DNA of 64,000 nt, from assembly GCA_003254925.1 (NCBI GenBank), contig QANZ01011436.1, positions 43,949 through 107,948 of the forward strand, written 5' to 3'. Made by a program: the position numbers and the translations under genes. The notes beneath the pieces were generated by a model, which was given only the letters and a program-made list of their open reading frames with translations, was not told the origin of the DNA and did not search any database. Origin of the DNA: Chamaecrista fasciculata (taxonomy: Eukaryota > Streptophyta > Magnoliopsida > Fabales > Fabaceae). Shown here piece by piece: positions 1 to 12,794 of the stretch; the stretch's first letter is position 1, and every line of letters begins with the position of its first letter.

Positions 1-244
1 TCTGTCTTGATCTCTTACATTAATATAGCATTAGCTCTTTATCACTATTTCTTAGCTCTGTTTCTCAGTATCTCCTCTGATCGTTCTCTCTGAATTTTGT
101 CTTCGTTTTAGTTTTGCGCGAGGTTCATAGATTTAGGGTTTCTTGAGGAAATTATACTTTTATCGAAAACGTTTAGGAGATCCGTGATTTTAAAAAAATA
201 CTTTCTTTTTTTGGGTTCTTTCACCTAGATTGTTGTGTTAAGAA
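1..244 (+). other. Upstream leader of the STRAP-like gene
   Basis: AT-rich and pyrimidine-rich DNA directly before the first ATG of the WD40 gene, with the frequent T and CT runs typical of a plant 5' untranslated region. The promoter boundary and transcription start cannot be fixed because the window begins here. No other gene is seen in this stretch. Confidence 0.4.
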
Positions 245-3143
245 ATGGATAAGAAAAAGTTGGCTGTCCCGCTTGTGTGTCACGGCCATTCCCGCCCAGT
301 AGTGGATCTGTTTTACAGTCCTGTTACGCCAGATGGATTCTTCCTTATCAGCGCAAGCAAAGGTACGGTCTCTTCCGTAACTGCTTATTTATGTGGCTTC
401 TTAATTTACTGTATTAGTTTTTGGTACTGTACCTGTCTGGTCTTATGCAGTTTCTGATTGATTTCGTAGCTGAGGTTCTTGAATGTGTCTATACTCGTGT
501 GCTTATTATTCCATTACTAGATGTGGTAGTATTAGGAATCATCCCTGGACGTCCTTACAATGATGACTTATTTTGGCACCAACATATTAAAATGCACAGT
601 TGGTTTATCGGTTTTTAAATGCGTCTGGTAGAACATTGTTATATGTCAGTTTTTCTTGTGGGGTTCAGATTCTAGTCCCATGCTCCGAAATGGAGAAACT
701 GGAGATTGGATTGGAACATTCGAAGGACACAAAGGTGCAGTATGGAGTTGCTGCTTGGATACTAAAGCTTTGCGTGCTGCAACTGCGTCTGCAGACTTTT
801 CATTGTATGTGATCAACCTCTTAACCTGTAAACTATTTAGCGTACTGTCTAATGCACTTTTGGCTATGTTAGTTGTCTTTCTAGTTCACTGTGGCCTGCC
901 CTGAGTCCTTGACGAAGAATAGACTGTTTACTACGTCTCACTAGTTTAGTTCATATTTATCGTTTTTCCCATCAGTCTCTATTCATCCATATATAAATAG
1001 CTTGGGTACCAAGGATCATAGGTTTTGAGTTTTGACAGTTGCCCAATTATTCTTATTTTCGTGCAAGTATTATTGGTGGCTGGATTGTTTCTGGCTTTTT
1101 GTTTTATATTATTGCAAATATGGAAAGTTGAATTGGCCTTTGAATTGCCAATAGCACTAGAGAGCTATGGGTGGCTGACTTTTCTTATAATAATATCCGT
1201 ATATCAATATTGCTTTTATTCCTTTTTGCCAAACATTTATCAGTATTGCTTTTAATAGGCATTATAGTAGATTGGAATGCTAGCTATAAATGTAGTGCTA
1301 GTGAACTATGTCGGAGACAACATAGTTTGTTGATTAAGAGTTGACAGATCATGCGCCTCTGGTTCTTTTGCAGGAAAATTTGGGATGCATTAACAGGAGA
1401 TGAATTGCATTCATTTGAACATAAGCACATTGTTCGAGCATGTGCTTTTTCTGAGGTAGATTTGGTTTCTCATGTTTTACTTTCATTCTCATACCATTGT
1501 CCATTATTACAAAAAGGACCAAAAAAAAAAGGAACCAGAAGAGTGAACGAACATGCAAACAGAATTGGAAGGATTAAATAACAAACATAGAAGCATTGTC
1601 ACAGACACATCTTGTAGTAAATTAAAAACCTTATGATTTATTGCAGATAGTTAATATTAATAAGAATATTTCATCCAAGTTTAAAGAATTTGTCTCCACT
1701 GTAAAACATTAAAACTAGTAAACTACTGTTTCAAAATTCTTGAGCTTTTAGTTTTGTAAGATATCTGTCCTTTATTTTGATCTTGGTCTCTTTGTATGTG
1801 TACCTTCCCATTTTATACAGTCTCCTTTGATTTCCATCGTCTCTTTTGACCTTTTCTTTCTGTCCTTTTTGCGTACTCACAAGCCTATAGTGCCAATTTT
1901 TAGGATTAGGAACAGTTTCTCAATGGATCTCTTTCCTAATTGCTCTTGTATTTGAGGATGGTAATGACACAATGATACTGGCTTTATGTGGTCCATGCCT
2001 AGAATTATTCCTAATTTGCATTGATGTTTATGTACCTTGAGCAGGATACACACCTAATGCTCAGTGGGGGTGTAGAGAAGATTCTTCGAATTTATGATCT
2101 GAATCGTCCTGATGCACCTCCCAGAGAAGTGGATAAATCTCCTGGTTCAGTCAGAACTGTTGCATGGCTTCATAGTGACCAGACAATTTTGAGTTCTTGT
2201 ACTGATATGGGAGGCGTCAGGTATGTGCCTAATTGGGCATCTAATGCCACTTCTTTTCTTGACTCATATCATAATGAGCTTGTTTTGTTCCAATTATAAA
2301 TTAAACTTTCATGTCATAATGGGATGCAATATTGGACTGAGTTTAGCTTAATCTAGCTGACAATTCACAGGTTGTGGGATTTAAGAAGTGGTAAAATAGT
2401 CCAGACACTTGATACCACGTCATCTGTGACCAGTGCTGAAGTGAGTCAGGATGGCCGTTACATCACCACGGCTGATGGTTCTACTGTTAAGTTTTGGGAT
2501 GCAAATCAGTAAGTTCAAGACCATTTTTCTTTTGCAATTTGGTTTTGGTCCTATGGTTCATGAATCATAATGTTACATTTGTTTCCAGCTATGGATTGGT
2601 GAAGAGCTATGATATGCCCTGCACAGTGGAATCAGCTTCATTGGAACCAAAGTATGGGAATAAGTTCATTGCGGGGGGAGAAGACATGTGGGTTCATGTT
2701 TTTGATTTTCATACTGGCAATGAGATTGGTGAGTTATTTTAACATTAGTTACATCTAATTTGTAGTAGTATGGTCATTTTTCAGTTCAAATGTGCTCTGA
2801 TAACAGATTTTTTTTTTCTCCTTTCAATAGTGATAGTCACTTGTTGTATGTATAATACATGTTATGATGGTCTATCTGGTTTACAGCATGCAACAAGGGT
2901 CACCATGGTCCTGTACACTGTGTTCGTTTCTCTCCTGGTGGAGAATCATATGCTTCAGGATCCGAGGATGGAACCATCAGAATATGGCAAACAGGTCCTT
3001 TGACCCATGATGAAGCAGAGGATTTACTTACAAATGGATCAATTTCAAAGGTGAAGGTAGAAGAAGTTTCACGCAAGATTGAGGGTTTTCACATTGCAGA
3101 CGAGGGTAAATCCAAAGAAAAGGAAGAGGCAGTGGAGGAATAA
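245..3143 (+). CDS. STRAP: STRAP-like WD40 repeat protein (serine-threonine kinase receptor-associated protein homologue)
   Basis: I read seven coding exons: 245-362, 669-804, 1374-1455, 2045-2220, 2371-2508, 2589-2728 and 2887-3143. All introns are GT-AG and the spliced frame is 1047 bp (348 residues), the usual STRAP length. The protein starts [20 protein letters not shown] and runs as a beta-propeller of about seven WD40 blades. Visible blade signatures are [43 protein letters not shown] and [13 protein letters not shown]. An acidic/lysine-rich tail ([11 protein letters not shown]) follows. Animal STRAP is a scaffold in TGF-beta signalling and in the SMN/gemin complex; the plant role is less defined and is probably scaffolding in RNA or kinase complexes (family knowledge). 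No frameshift or missing blade is seen. Exon joins are inferred from reading-frame continuity and family similarity. Confidence 0.93.
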
Positions 3144-3207
3144 TGGTGCTGATAATAATTGCTTGCTCATTTTATCTTCCAGTTTGTTCGAGCATCCAGA
3201 ACCTTGC

Positions 3208-3240
<33 letters not shown>

Positions 3241-3241
3241 T
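3208..3241 (+). repeat. (CTA)n microsatellite in the STRAP 3' untranslated region
   Basis: About eleven uninterrupted CTA triplets begin 65 bp after the STRAP stop codon, so the tract is probably transcribed. A simple length-variable repeat. Confidence 0.9.
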
Positions 3242-4252
3242 ACATGATTAGTGAACCAAGTTTTGTAAATTTAGTTTCTACTGGACATTGAACAAAGCTT
3301 TGTTCTCACTAGTTTGAATTTACGTCTGATCACTTCCATTTTTAATTTCGTTATGGGTGATTAAATTTAGTGTGTTCTTGTTCAAGAATCACACCAAGGG
3401 AAGGAAACTCACCTGCTTAGTGCTTACTGTGCCAAGATTCACCATTTACCAAATCATGAAAAATTCCATAAAAACAAGGCGGTGGAAAACAGATCCAGCT
3501 TTCTAGTGATGATGCACTAGTTACATACTTAAATGTATTAAGTTCAGTATTTAACTTCTTTTTTAATTGTATTCATCCGTTAGAGGATGATATATGAATA
3601 TTTTTTAATACATTTTAGCAGTTTTTTGTAAGGCTAATCTTGCTTTGAATGGGGTAAGCATTTCCTCTCTTACCGAGCAATGTCGTAACTCTTATCTAAT
3701 GGATTTAAATACCTTTAAAAGAGTGAACAAATTTTGCATAAAAAGCAGATCGGATTATTGGAAAGCCAATTATCGGCCAATAGAATTTTATGAAGAACTA
3801 CGAAGTAAAACGTTCGTTGTATTGAAAAGTTGGATTCTCGATGAATATCATGAAATGTTCTATTAATTGTTAATAGTCACCGAGATTTAATAAAGAAAAT
3901 AGGTATATTTTTTTAAATAAAGAAAATATCAAGTATATTCAATGAACAAATTTATTAAAATAATGAAAGACTAGAGAAGAAAATTTTAAGTGGATAAAAA
4001 AATTGAAGAACTAAATTGCCTGAAGGGGATCGGAGAATGTAAATAAAATAAAGTAAAGGGGCCTCCAATAAATATCACAGATACAAACAGTGAAAAAGGA
4101 AGACACACACATAGATACATAAATACATACACAACCCTCGAATCTCACATCTCAAATCGCAAATCTCTTTGGTTCGTATATCGCTCCTTCCTTCGTCGAG
4201 TCGTCGCCTTCTCTCTCTGTGACTTGTTTTCTCTTTTTGGCCGGAAAATAAG
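3242..4252. other. Intergenic: STRAP 3' end to H2A.Z promoter and leader
   Basis: AT-rich DNA. The last 180 bases before 4253 are CT-rich (several TCTC tracts) and look like the H2A.Z 5' leader. A 73-codon open frame at 3645-3866 begins at TTG and resembles no family I know, so I do not call it a gene. Confidence 0.5.
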
Positions 4253-5876
4253 ATGTCGGGGAAGGGCGCGAAGGGTTTGACCTTGGGCAAGACCCCTTCG
4301 GTCCCCAAAGACAAGGACAAGAAGAAGCCTACTTCTCGCTCTTCTCGTGCCGGCCTTCAGGTCTCTCTCTCTTCTTCCAGATCTCTGCATATTTACTTAA
4401 TCTCTTTCACTCATTTTGCCACTTTGCGCATTTCGTTTGTATTTGGATGTATGTATGCTGAAGATTAGTGGGTTTTGCTTTGTTTACTTTAATTTCTATT
4501 AGGCACCATTTTGGGTTTATAAGACAATTACTGCCGTTGCTTGTACTGTTATACAGCTTTTCAACCGGGCAGCAGTGTTGCTAGTGAACCCTTGTATTGA
4601 TTTGTGATTTTCCTTAAATAATTGTTGATGGCTACAAAGTTGAGTATGGACTATAGAGACCCTTTAGCTTCATCAGTGCTGTGGGTTTTATTTAACTACA
4701 TATTTTAGTCTGTTGCCACTTTTGCGATTGAGGGCAACGTTTTGGGTAGCCTCCTTTAGCTTGATCAGTGCTGTGGGTTTTATTCAACTACATATTTTAA
4801 TCTGTTGCCACTTTTGCGATTGAGGGCAACGTTTTGGGTAGCCTTTGCCCTTTAGTCTTGATATTAGTCCTTTCTTGCTAACTGATGGCAGTTGTCATTT
4901 CCATTTTGACTATTTGATATTTTAAGTGAAATGTTTACTCTTTATCGGTGTGCAATGTGCTATTTGATTTTCTGAGTCTATATCAAAGAATTATGAACAC
5001 AGGCACAGCCACGACACATAATTCATACAACAAATCAGTCAAAACTTAATAGTCTGTGTTATTTGAAGGTGTTGTGTCATCTTGATGCCAGTTCTAAACA
5101 CTAGTTGGACTTTTACAAGGCTCTTTTTCTTTCCCCCTTTTAAGTGCCTCTGCTCTATGTATCTTTATTCACAATGTTGTAAAGATTTGCTGAATCTGGG
5201 TTGGGAGGGGGTTGATGGAGGGGAAGGTTTCTATTGTTATGTGACGTTTCTTTGTGGCATAATGCAATATAGGATTGACTACTATGATAAACCACCAAAT
5301 CTTGATTTTAGAAAAGAAATTGGGTTGTTGGGGGCTGCTCCTGCTATTCTTTTTTTCTTTTTATTTTTTCACGTGTCTTCAAATCAAACAGATGATGCTG
5401 CTTCTTTTGACAATTGTGTTAAATAAGTCAACTGATTTGGTCCATTGTCTTATGATACTGCATTATCTATTACCTTCATCACACTCTCCCTTGTAACCCT
5501 ACTATAAAAACTTCTATTCTCGCTTACAAGCTGCATGTTGTTTTCTGATGTGAACTTCTTCCATGTGTATTATCTGCAGTTTCCGGTTGGACGTATTCAC
5601 AGGCTATTGAAGTCAAGGACTACAGCCCATGGTAGAGTAGGAGCCACAGCTGCTGTGTACTCTGCTGCTATCTTGGAGTATTTAACTGCGGAAGTTTTAG
5701 AGCTGGCCGGGAATGCTAGCAAGGATCTTAAGGTTAAACGTATTACTCCCAGGCATTTACAGCTTGCAATCAGGGGAGATGAAGAACTTGATACCCTGAT
5801 AAAAGGAACAATTGCTGGAGGTGGTGTTATCCCTCATATTCATAAATCTCTCATCAACAAATCTTCCAAGGAGTAG
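4253..5876 (+). CDS. Histone H2A variant H2A.Z
   Basis: Two coding exons, 4253-4360 and 5580-5876, separated by a 1.2-kb GT-AG intron, give 134 residues. Exon 1 encodes a lysine-rich N-terminal tail ([20 protein letters not shown]) ending in RAGLQ. Exon 2 encodes the histone fold from [20 protein letters not shown]. Features separating H2A.Z from canonical H2A are seen: the [20 protein letters not shown] segment, the acidic-patch loop [20 protein letters not shown], and the tail [11 protein letters not shown], without the SQ phospho-motif of H2A.X or the SPKK tail of H2A.W. H2A.Z is deposited by SWR1 at the +1 nucleosome and gene bodies and affects temperature and stress responsiveness (family knowledge). 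An intron exactly at the tail/fold boundary (after LQ) is common in histone variant genes, unlike intronless replication-dependent histones. Confidence 0.96.
4661..4844. repeat. 92-bp tandem duplication inside the H2A.Z intron
   Basis: Two back-to-back copies, 4661-4752 and 4753-4844, both starting CCTTTAGCTT and ending GGGTAGCCT. I count about three mismatches and no length difference, so the duplication is fairly recent. Confidence 0.9.
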
Positions 5877-7448
5877 ATTTCTATGGCAAGCTGCTTGTTT
5901 GAAAGATTTTATCTCTGCTAATTGTGACTTTGTTTTATGTAGCCATTAAAACACCAGGGTCAACAAACGTCTAGTTGAGTTGTGGGTTCTCATGGATACA
6001 CTTTTAGTCCTGTTTCTTAAGTTTGTTATGTTACTAAAAGTACAGTTGTGGATATTTTCATTTTCCTTCTATTTCCGATCTTGGGATAGCTATCTTATAC
6101 ATTGAACTCCTTTCATAATCATATTAGTGAACTCGTATCTGTCACTCCATTCTCTCTTATCAATGGTGGGATGCAGATTAGATTATGCATTTTTACCTGA
6201 CTTGATAGATGACTTGATCCCGTTTTCTATTCGCAATAAGTGGCAGTTGGCTTCCTCATTGTGGTTGGCATCAGTTTCATTTGTCTTAAAATTAAATTTT
6301 ATTCTCGGTCCTTAAACTTTTATATTTGTTTTGTTTTAGTTTCGAAAATGTGATTTTACATGATTTTTATTGTTATTTATAATCTAGACATTTGAGATAA
6401 ACCATTTCTATTTCATGTGTCATAATAAATAAGTTATCAAAAAGAAAATAAATCTTCCTTCTTAATTATAAATTAGAGATAAATTTATGGTTAATTGTTT
6501 TTTAAAAAGTGATTTTTTTTATTATCAATTCATTTATTATGACATATATATAAGAAAGAAATGGTTAATTAAGTTAAAAATAAAGGTAGAAATCTTATCA
6601 AATTATCTTTTGGATCAATAATGGAATAAATATGAAAATTGGAAGTTAAAAAATAATTTTAAGATTAAAATGAAACTGATCCTGATCAAAATGATTATTT
6701 GGAAAACTTATATTGGTAGTGGTCGCGTATTGCGACAAGAACTTCGATTGACCATTATTAAATTCTACAAGTTCAACTCAATATATTTATTTTTTTGAAT
6801 GAAAACATTAAATTAAAGTTTTCTCCTGTACATTCTAAATCTACTTTCAAATTTGACTCAAAATTAAGTAGGCTAGGGGGTGGCTGTATTGCTGCCATAT
6901 TACGGTGATGGGAAGTGAGAACGATCCGAGGGTGCACTGTTACTACTTACTACATCGTTCAAAACTTATATAAAATACACTTTAATGTCGTTTATGGCTT
7001 AATGCATTTACAAGAGAAAATTTTAATTACCACATGGACATGGAAGAGAGTGCATGAGATTAATCAAGTTCATCTATAGTTAAAAACTTGCCTAAATTAA
7101 AATTTCTCTTACCATTCTCCTAATTAGTTCCAGTATGAGACGTGATTTGCAAATAGGTGATGATTCCAACCTCAAGACAAATTGTAGTTTCAAGTTTGAA
7201 CCTTAAATTGAGATGCCTCAAGCATTTCACAACTACTACAGCACTTTAGAGTACAGACCAATAAATCGAAATCTAAGACACATAAATCCTCAGAAGAATC
7301 AAAGGTTAACCACCAACATCAGCAACTAGGACCTACCACCATTAATTAATGAATTACAAAACCCCAGTAAGAAAAATTCACCAGTCAAAACAGCCACTAC
7401 CTGATGCTGAAACACTGCCAAATGTAGAATATGAAAATTCATCAACAT
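5877..7448. other. Intergenic between convergent H2A.Z and KCS genes
   Basis: Contains both 3' untranslated regions and AT-rich spacer. The stretch from about 6290 to 6700 (wording such as TTCTCGGTCCTTAAACTTTT, with ATTATAAATTAGAGATAAAT) resembles the low-complexity repeat DNA seen again near 39.9-40.4 and 57.6-58.1 kb. No coding sequence is supported. Confidence 0.4.
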
Positions 7449-8981
7449 TTAGATGGTTGATACCCTTGGAACATCAACTGGGAAATTATGAATCTCAGCC
7501 ATCCAAGGGTTCTTCTCCTTCTCAGGCTTGATGGTCCTTAGAGCCTTCCACACTGCACTATTACACTTGAATCCTGAACCAAATGCTATCTGCCATGTTC
7601 TATCTCCCTTCTTTATCCTCCCTTTGCCTTCTGTGTAAGCTAATTCGTACCACAGGGAGCTGCTCGAAGTGTTGCCGAATCGATATAATGTCATCCTTGA
7701 TGGCTCCATATGCCAAGAAGACAGCTGCAAGTTTTTCTCCAGTTCATCCAGAACACCTCTACCCCCTGCATGGATGCAAAAGTGTTCGAAAGCTAGCTTG
7801 AAATCTGGAATGTAAGGTTTGATCTTCATCTTGAAGAGTTTTTTCCCGACTAAAGTAGCAAAGAACAGAAGCTGCTCAGACATTGGCAGGACAAGAGGCC
7901 CCAGTGTGGTTATGTTTGTTTTCAAAGCCTCACCTGCAACAGCCATGAGATCTTTTGACAAAGTCACACCAACCTTGCCATTAGCATCTTCTTCTTGGGT
8001 AACACAGGCAAAACACTTGTCATCCGCGGCCTTATTGGTTCGAACAGTATGGACCAATCGGTATTTGGATCTTCTTCTGTCAGAGAATTTGTTTGAGAGC
8101 AGAACTGCAGCTCCTCCCATACGAAACAAACAATTTGAGACAAGCTTTGATTTTTCATTTCCGAAATACCAGTTCAATGTGATGTTCTCCATGCTTATGA
8201 CCAATGCATAGGAATTGGGATGGACCTGGAGAAGATCTTTGGCAAGATCTATTGAGATCAAACCAGCACTGCAACCCATCCCCCCAAGGTTGTAGCTCCT
8301 TATATTCCCTCGAAGCTTGTAATGGTTGACAACCATGGCAGAGAGTGACGGAGTTGGATTGAAAAGGCTGCAATTCACAATCAAAATTCCAATGTCTTTA
8401 GGCTTTACAGAAGTCTTAGCAAATAGCTCATCAATGGCGCCAAACATCACAGCCTCAGCTTCTTTTCTGGCCTCAGCCATTGAAGGGTTGGGAGGAATGT
8501 TCAGGACAGCCTCCGGAAGGTAAGTGTTCTCGCCAAGGCCAGATCTCTCTAAGATCTTACGCTGGAATACAATATTTTCCTCTGTGAAAGAGCCAGTCAT
8601 CTGGGATTGATCCACAAACATCCTTTTCGTGCACCTCCGAGATTCATCGGGCTTGTAACAGGAGAAATCGACGAGATAAACGGCTCGAGGGCGAGTCACA
8701 AAGTAGAGGGTGGATAGGAAAACAAGGAGGGTTGAGCAAAGAATAACAGATATCAAATTGAATTGTAAATGCTCCCACAGGTCATAAAGGTCTTGAAGGG
8801 AGAAAGTAGAGAGCTGTGCTGCAATTACCACCACCAGAGGGGATAGAAAAAGGTACATTCCATGGGTTATAAGGTAATGATAACCAAGCTTGACATACTT
8901 CAATTTTACAGACTTTTTGAAATCAGGAAGGTTCCGAGATGATGGCGGTATCAATGGTGTATCTGGTTTAGTCTCCGCCAT
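7449..8981 (-). CDS. KCS11: 3-ketoacyl-CoA synthase, KCS11-like
   Basis: Condensing enzyme of the ER fatty-acid elongase. It joins malonyl-CoA to a long-chain acyl-CoA to make very-long-chain fatty acids for waxes, suberin and sphingolipids. The single coding exon gives 510 residues from the ATG at 8981. An in-frame TTG four codons upstream is not used as a plant start. Two N-terminal membrane segments (about residues 41-61 and 76-96) precede the FAE1/CUT1-type thiolase fold. The catalytic triad is intact: Cys237 in GGMGCSAG, His404 in CIHAGGRG, Asn437 in RFGNTSSSS. The N-terminus ([20 protein letters not shown]) and C-terminal PRVSTI match the KCS11/KCS4 group rather than FDH/KCS10 or FAE1. 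Intact, with no frameshift. Assignment to KCS11 as ortholog is from memory of the family. Confidence 0.95.
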   Translation of the reverse strand: MAETKPDTPLIPPSSRNLPDFKKSVKLKYVKLGYHYLITHGMYLFLSPLVVVIAAQLSTFSLQDLYDLWEHLQFNLISVILCSTLLVFLSTLYFVTRPRAVYLVDFSCYKPDESRRCTKRMFVDQSQMTGSFTEENIVFQRKILERSGLGENTYLPEAVLNIPPNPSMAEARKEAEAVMFGAIDELFAKTSVKPKDIGILIVNCSLFNPTPSLSAMVVNHYKLRGNIRSYNLGGMGCSAGLISIDLAKDLLQVHPNSYALVISMENITLNWYFGNEKSKLVSNCLFRMGGAAVLLSNKFSDRRRSKYRLVHTVRTNKAADDKCFACVTQEEDANGKVGVTLSKDLMAVAGEALKTNITTLGPLVLPMSEQLLFFATLVGKKLFKMKIKPYIPDFKLAFEHFCIHAGGRGVLDELEKNLQLSSWHMEPSRMTLYRFGNTSSSSLWYELAYTEGKGRIKKGDRTWQIAFGSGFKCNSAVWKALRTIKPEKEKNPWMAEIHNFPVDVPRVSTI

Positions 8982-8985
8982 ATTC

Positions 8986-9487
8986 CTGTTCAAAAGTTCA
9001 ATCCAGTTGGTCAGATAGCATCCAGTGATATAGACATGTTAAAAACAAAAAAGAAAGCTTGCTTTCTCCTAATTCAGAAGCAGAAAATAGGATATATGGC
9101 GATCAATTAGAATCATGCATTCTGAAGAGAAGTTTCAAAAGCTCCTTGTTCTTTAACATCCTTATGCAAACAACCAATCAGACCCGCCAATCCCGGATCG
9201 AAAACCCAACATCAAATGGGCACAGAGGCCACATTTACCCCCAAATTATGAGCAGATTGGAGGAAGATACTAAACAGAACAACACAAAGGGGGAGATTGG
9301 CATCGAGATTTAGATTTCTCCAAAGTTCCAGAAACTAAAAACAAATGGCAGTCAAGATATAAACCCAAAATAAAAAAAATACAATCAAAACAATCACAAA
9401 CAAAAAGAAAAAGAAAAACGGGATCTTGAAGCACGGGAAGAGCACAATCGAGAAATGAAGGAAAACCCAAATGCAGAAAGAATGTAC
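8986..9487 (-). other. Probable 5' UTR intron of the KCS gene
   Basis: On the minus strand a good donor (TTTCGAG then GTACAT) lies at 9487. A CAG acceptor lies at 8986-8988, four bases before the KCS start codon. Splicing here would remove a 502-bp intron and place the leader exon upstream at 9488 and beyond. This is an inference from splice-site sequence only. Confidence 0.45.
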
Positions 9488-12400
9488 CTCGAAAGCCAAT
9501 CCCAACAAAGATCGCAGAAATCTCGCCCTCGGAGAGACAGAGAGAGGAAAGGGCCAAAATGGGGGTTGAAAAAATAGAGGGAGGTAAGAGAAATATAAGG
9601 GCCGAATTTAGAATATTAAGAATTTAGAAGACGGAGGGAATGTAGTTTCGAAAGAAAGAGACGAAAGGAATTGAAGGCACGCGATGAGGGCTGCGCAGTC
9701 GCGTGTTGACCGACCGTTTGGCTTGAAACTGATAAGGCCGTCCGTTTGAAACGACGATACAAGTGTCAAGTGTGTATGGAATATAAGGGATCAATTTAAA
9801 ATTTATCTTTTACTTAAGGACCAGTATGAGGTTTTGGCCTAAAAACTAAGAAAAGGTTGAGAATTTTGCAATGATGGAGATCGCGTTCCTCCCACTCTCT
9901 CTGTCTTTTATTCTTTATTCTAGAAACTCCGCTCCCGTATCTTATTCATACTTAGCTGGAAAAAACTGTTTTATATGTATGTATGTATTCAATTCAAACT
10001 TTTATTTGTTTATTATTTAAGAATTTTATCAAGAGTTAGAGTTTTTAAGAGATTTTATTTTTTATTATTGAGTTAAATTTTAATATTTCCGTATAATTTA
10101 TTGAAAATATTTTTCTAAAAAAATAAAATATAACTTTGGAGATAATTTAATACTAAAAAGTAAAAATTTTCAAAGTTTTTTTTTGGACTGATTAAAAGTC
10201 TTGACTTTGACTTTTCATAATTTCTTTTTTCATTTTTCAGGGAAAATTTACATTTCATATAAATAAATTTCATGTAAATATAGTTCTTTTTTAAAAAAAA
10301 AATTATAAAATCCATCGCTTAAGCGAATTAGGAGACTGAAATGAACATTGATAATGTACTGAAGTTTAAAGTCTAAGGTCAATAATTAACAATATCCAAT
10401 CCACATTTTTACCTATAAACTATATCCTTAATCCTCAACCTATATTCCAAGCAAAAGATATTAAAATTTCAAATTTTCTTTTGGAAAAATGTCAACCTAA
10501 GATTATAGTGTCTTTCAAGTGTTTTAGAAAAGTATATAAAAATCGACAAGTAATTTATTAGAATGATAAGTATTTTAATTTTGATAAAATGCAACATGCC
10601 TTTTTTAAATTAATTATTAATAAAACTCTTAGAAATATAAAATATGTTTATTAATATAGAAAAATATACATAATTGTTGTTATATAAATAATTTGTGAGT
10701 TAAACTTTTAATGTTAAAACTTTTACAATAATACCTGATTATAAACGTGGTCGACTGATTTTTAAGTAGGATTCATCACTTGTTGATCTGGATATATCAT
10801 GAAATAAGAGTGAGAATTAAGAATTCTCAATAGAAAAATAAACAAGTTAAAAATATTTTACATGATACGTCTAATTGTATAAATTGCATAATAATAATAA
10901 TAATTCAATCAAAACATAAATCTCAACCTCAAAACGCATAAATTAAATACATATTTATTTTTTCATATGGTCATGACTTCTCTTATCGTACCATCTCATA
11001 GTTGGTAGTTTTGCTCACTCACTTTTTTCACTCACCAAAGATCATTTCTTTCGAAATCACCTCTCCATACATAAGATCATATTTTCATAAAATCTTGACA
11101 TCACTTTTTCCATCAATGATCATTTCTCCATAATTCATGGTATTAAATTTGAGATAAAATATAAAAATAAAAGTAAACTTGTATAGAAATAAAATAAAGA
11201 GATGACTTACCTATTCTCCTTAAATGCACGGTATAATTTTCTTAACTTTTTCGTTGTATCTCTCAGACTCACATTGAATCTCTTGGCCTTCTCTCTCTCT
11301 CTCTCTTTCTCTTTTAATCATAAAATCTTCAAGTTTCTCAATGCTTCCGCCACTCTCGTATGCAGGTTATATATAGAGGAAATTAGCAGATATTTTCACT
11401 CCCAGTTATCTTTTTGCCGCCACAAGATAATTGCGTAATGTAGGCTTTAATTAGTTTACTTGATTCCTTCTTAAGCTGCTACGCGGCCTTCAATTTTTAC
11501 CACACACATTGTTCTCCTTTTTTCAACTTAACCTTGTTTCTTTTCACACACATATAATATATGATATGATGATGATATACTTATATACCTTCAAATTTTA
11601 CCACACACATTGTTCTCTTTTTTCAACTTAACCTTGTTTCTTTTCACACACACATATAATATATGATGATATACTTATATATATATATATTAACTAGTTA
11701 AATCTCGTATAAGCTTTATAAATTTCTTTTCCAACATTCTCTCATACATCTATACTATTATATGTGTCTAAGGGATATATGTCTGAAAAATTTTTTGATA
11801 GTCACTTTTTTAAAATTATAGTATATATTTTAAAAAATTTAATTAATTAGTTTTATTTTAAAATAACAAGGGACAAAAATAATAAAAAAGTTATTAACTA
11901 TTTTGTTTGTAATTCCTCAATAATTTTTAATTATTTTTTTTATTTCATATCTTAATAATATATAAAATAGACTATAGAAGAGAAATCCAAGTTGATAGTT
12001 GAAGCACGGCATGTGCTAGAAAGGGATAATCAAGGATAGCACATGTTGATTCTATGCCATAAGTCTCTTTCTGTTTCCTTTTTCTCATGTACCTATTTGC
12101 TAATGCTATACCATTAATGCCTATTAATTATTAATGCCAACTGATTCTTTCTTCCTAAATAAAGTCTAAAATGTAGCTTCAATTTATCACAGCAAGCTGG
12201 CATTACGTGTACTTGTGTACTCTCTCTTTCTCTCAAGTTCTTTTTTTTTTCTACAAATGTATTACAAGAGACTAACTTCTATTTCCAGACTCAATTCTAA
12301 TTTGATCTCTCTATAGTTATATACTTGAATGAGTTCAGAAAAGGCAGTGACAGAGCAAAACTCCCTTTAATGAATCAATTTACTCGCTTTCAAACTCCAA

Positions 12401-12794
12401 ATCTACAAAATAAAACTTGTGACTTGTGAGAGTAGCTAAGGTAAATTTTGGACTTTTAGACACCTAGCAGTAAATTAAATAATATTTCAATAAACTGAGT
12501 TGTCTTTTTTATTATTATTATTACTATGATTTGGATTTTGGAACAAAGTTTTTTTTTTTTGCGTCTTAATATATCAACTAATGAACATTTATCAACTACT
12601 ACATGTAGTTGGCCAAAAAAAAAAAAAAATCAACTACTACATGTATGTCTATCACTGTTGATTTTTCTTTCTTTCTTTCTTTTCCCTTTAGATCGATCAA
12701 TGAGCAAAGAACACCTTTGTAGTCTCAGCCAAACAAATTCTGCAATAAGGTGATGATCAAGATTCAAGAACGGCCTGCCATTACTGAATTGGTG
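9488..12794. other. Intergenic: KCS promoter side and AT-rich spacer
   Basis: From about 9490 to 9900 lies the KCS leader/promoter region with GAGAGA tracts. From 9980 to 12790 the DNA is very AT-rich with poly-A/T runs, TA-rich tracts and a CT tract near 11290-11310. Short open frames here are low-complexity and unlike known proteins. No gene or recognisable transposon terminus is seen apart from the tandem repeat at 11486. Confidence 0.4.
11486..11683. repeat. Tandem duplication of about 100 bp
   Basis: Copy 1 (11486-11587) and copy 2 (11588 to about 11683) share CCTTCAA, ACCACACACATTGTTCTC, CAACTTAACCTTGTTTCTTT, ACACA and ATAATATATGAT blocks. They differ mainly by small indels in the ATG/AT-rich ends. 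Non-coding. Confidence 0.8.

Noticed and set aside
3645-3866. 73-codon open frame after the STRAP gene
   Set aside because: It begins at TTG rather than ATG, has no recognisable domain, and lies in AT-rich 3' flank.
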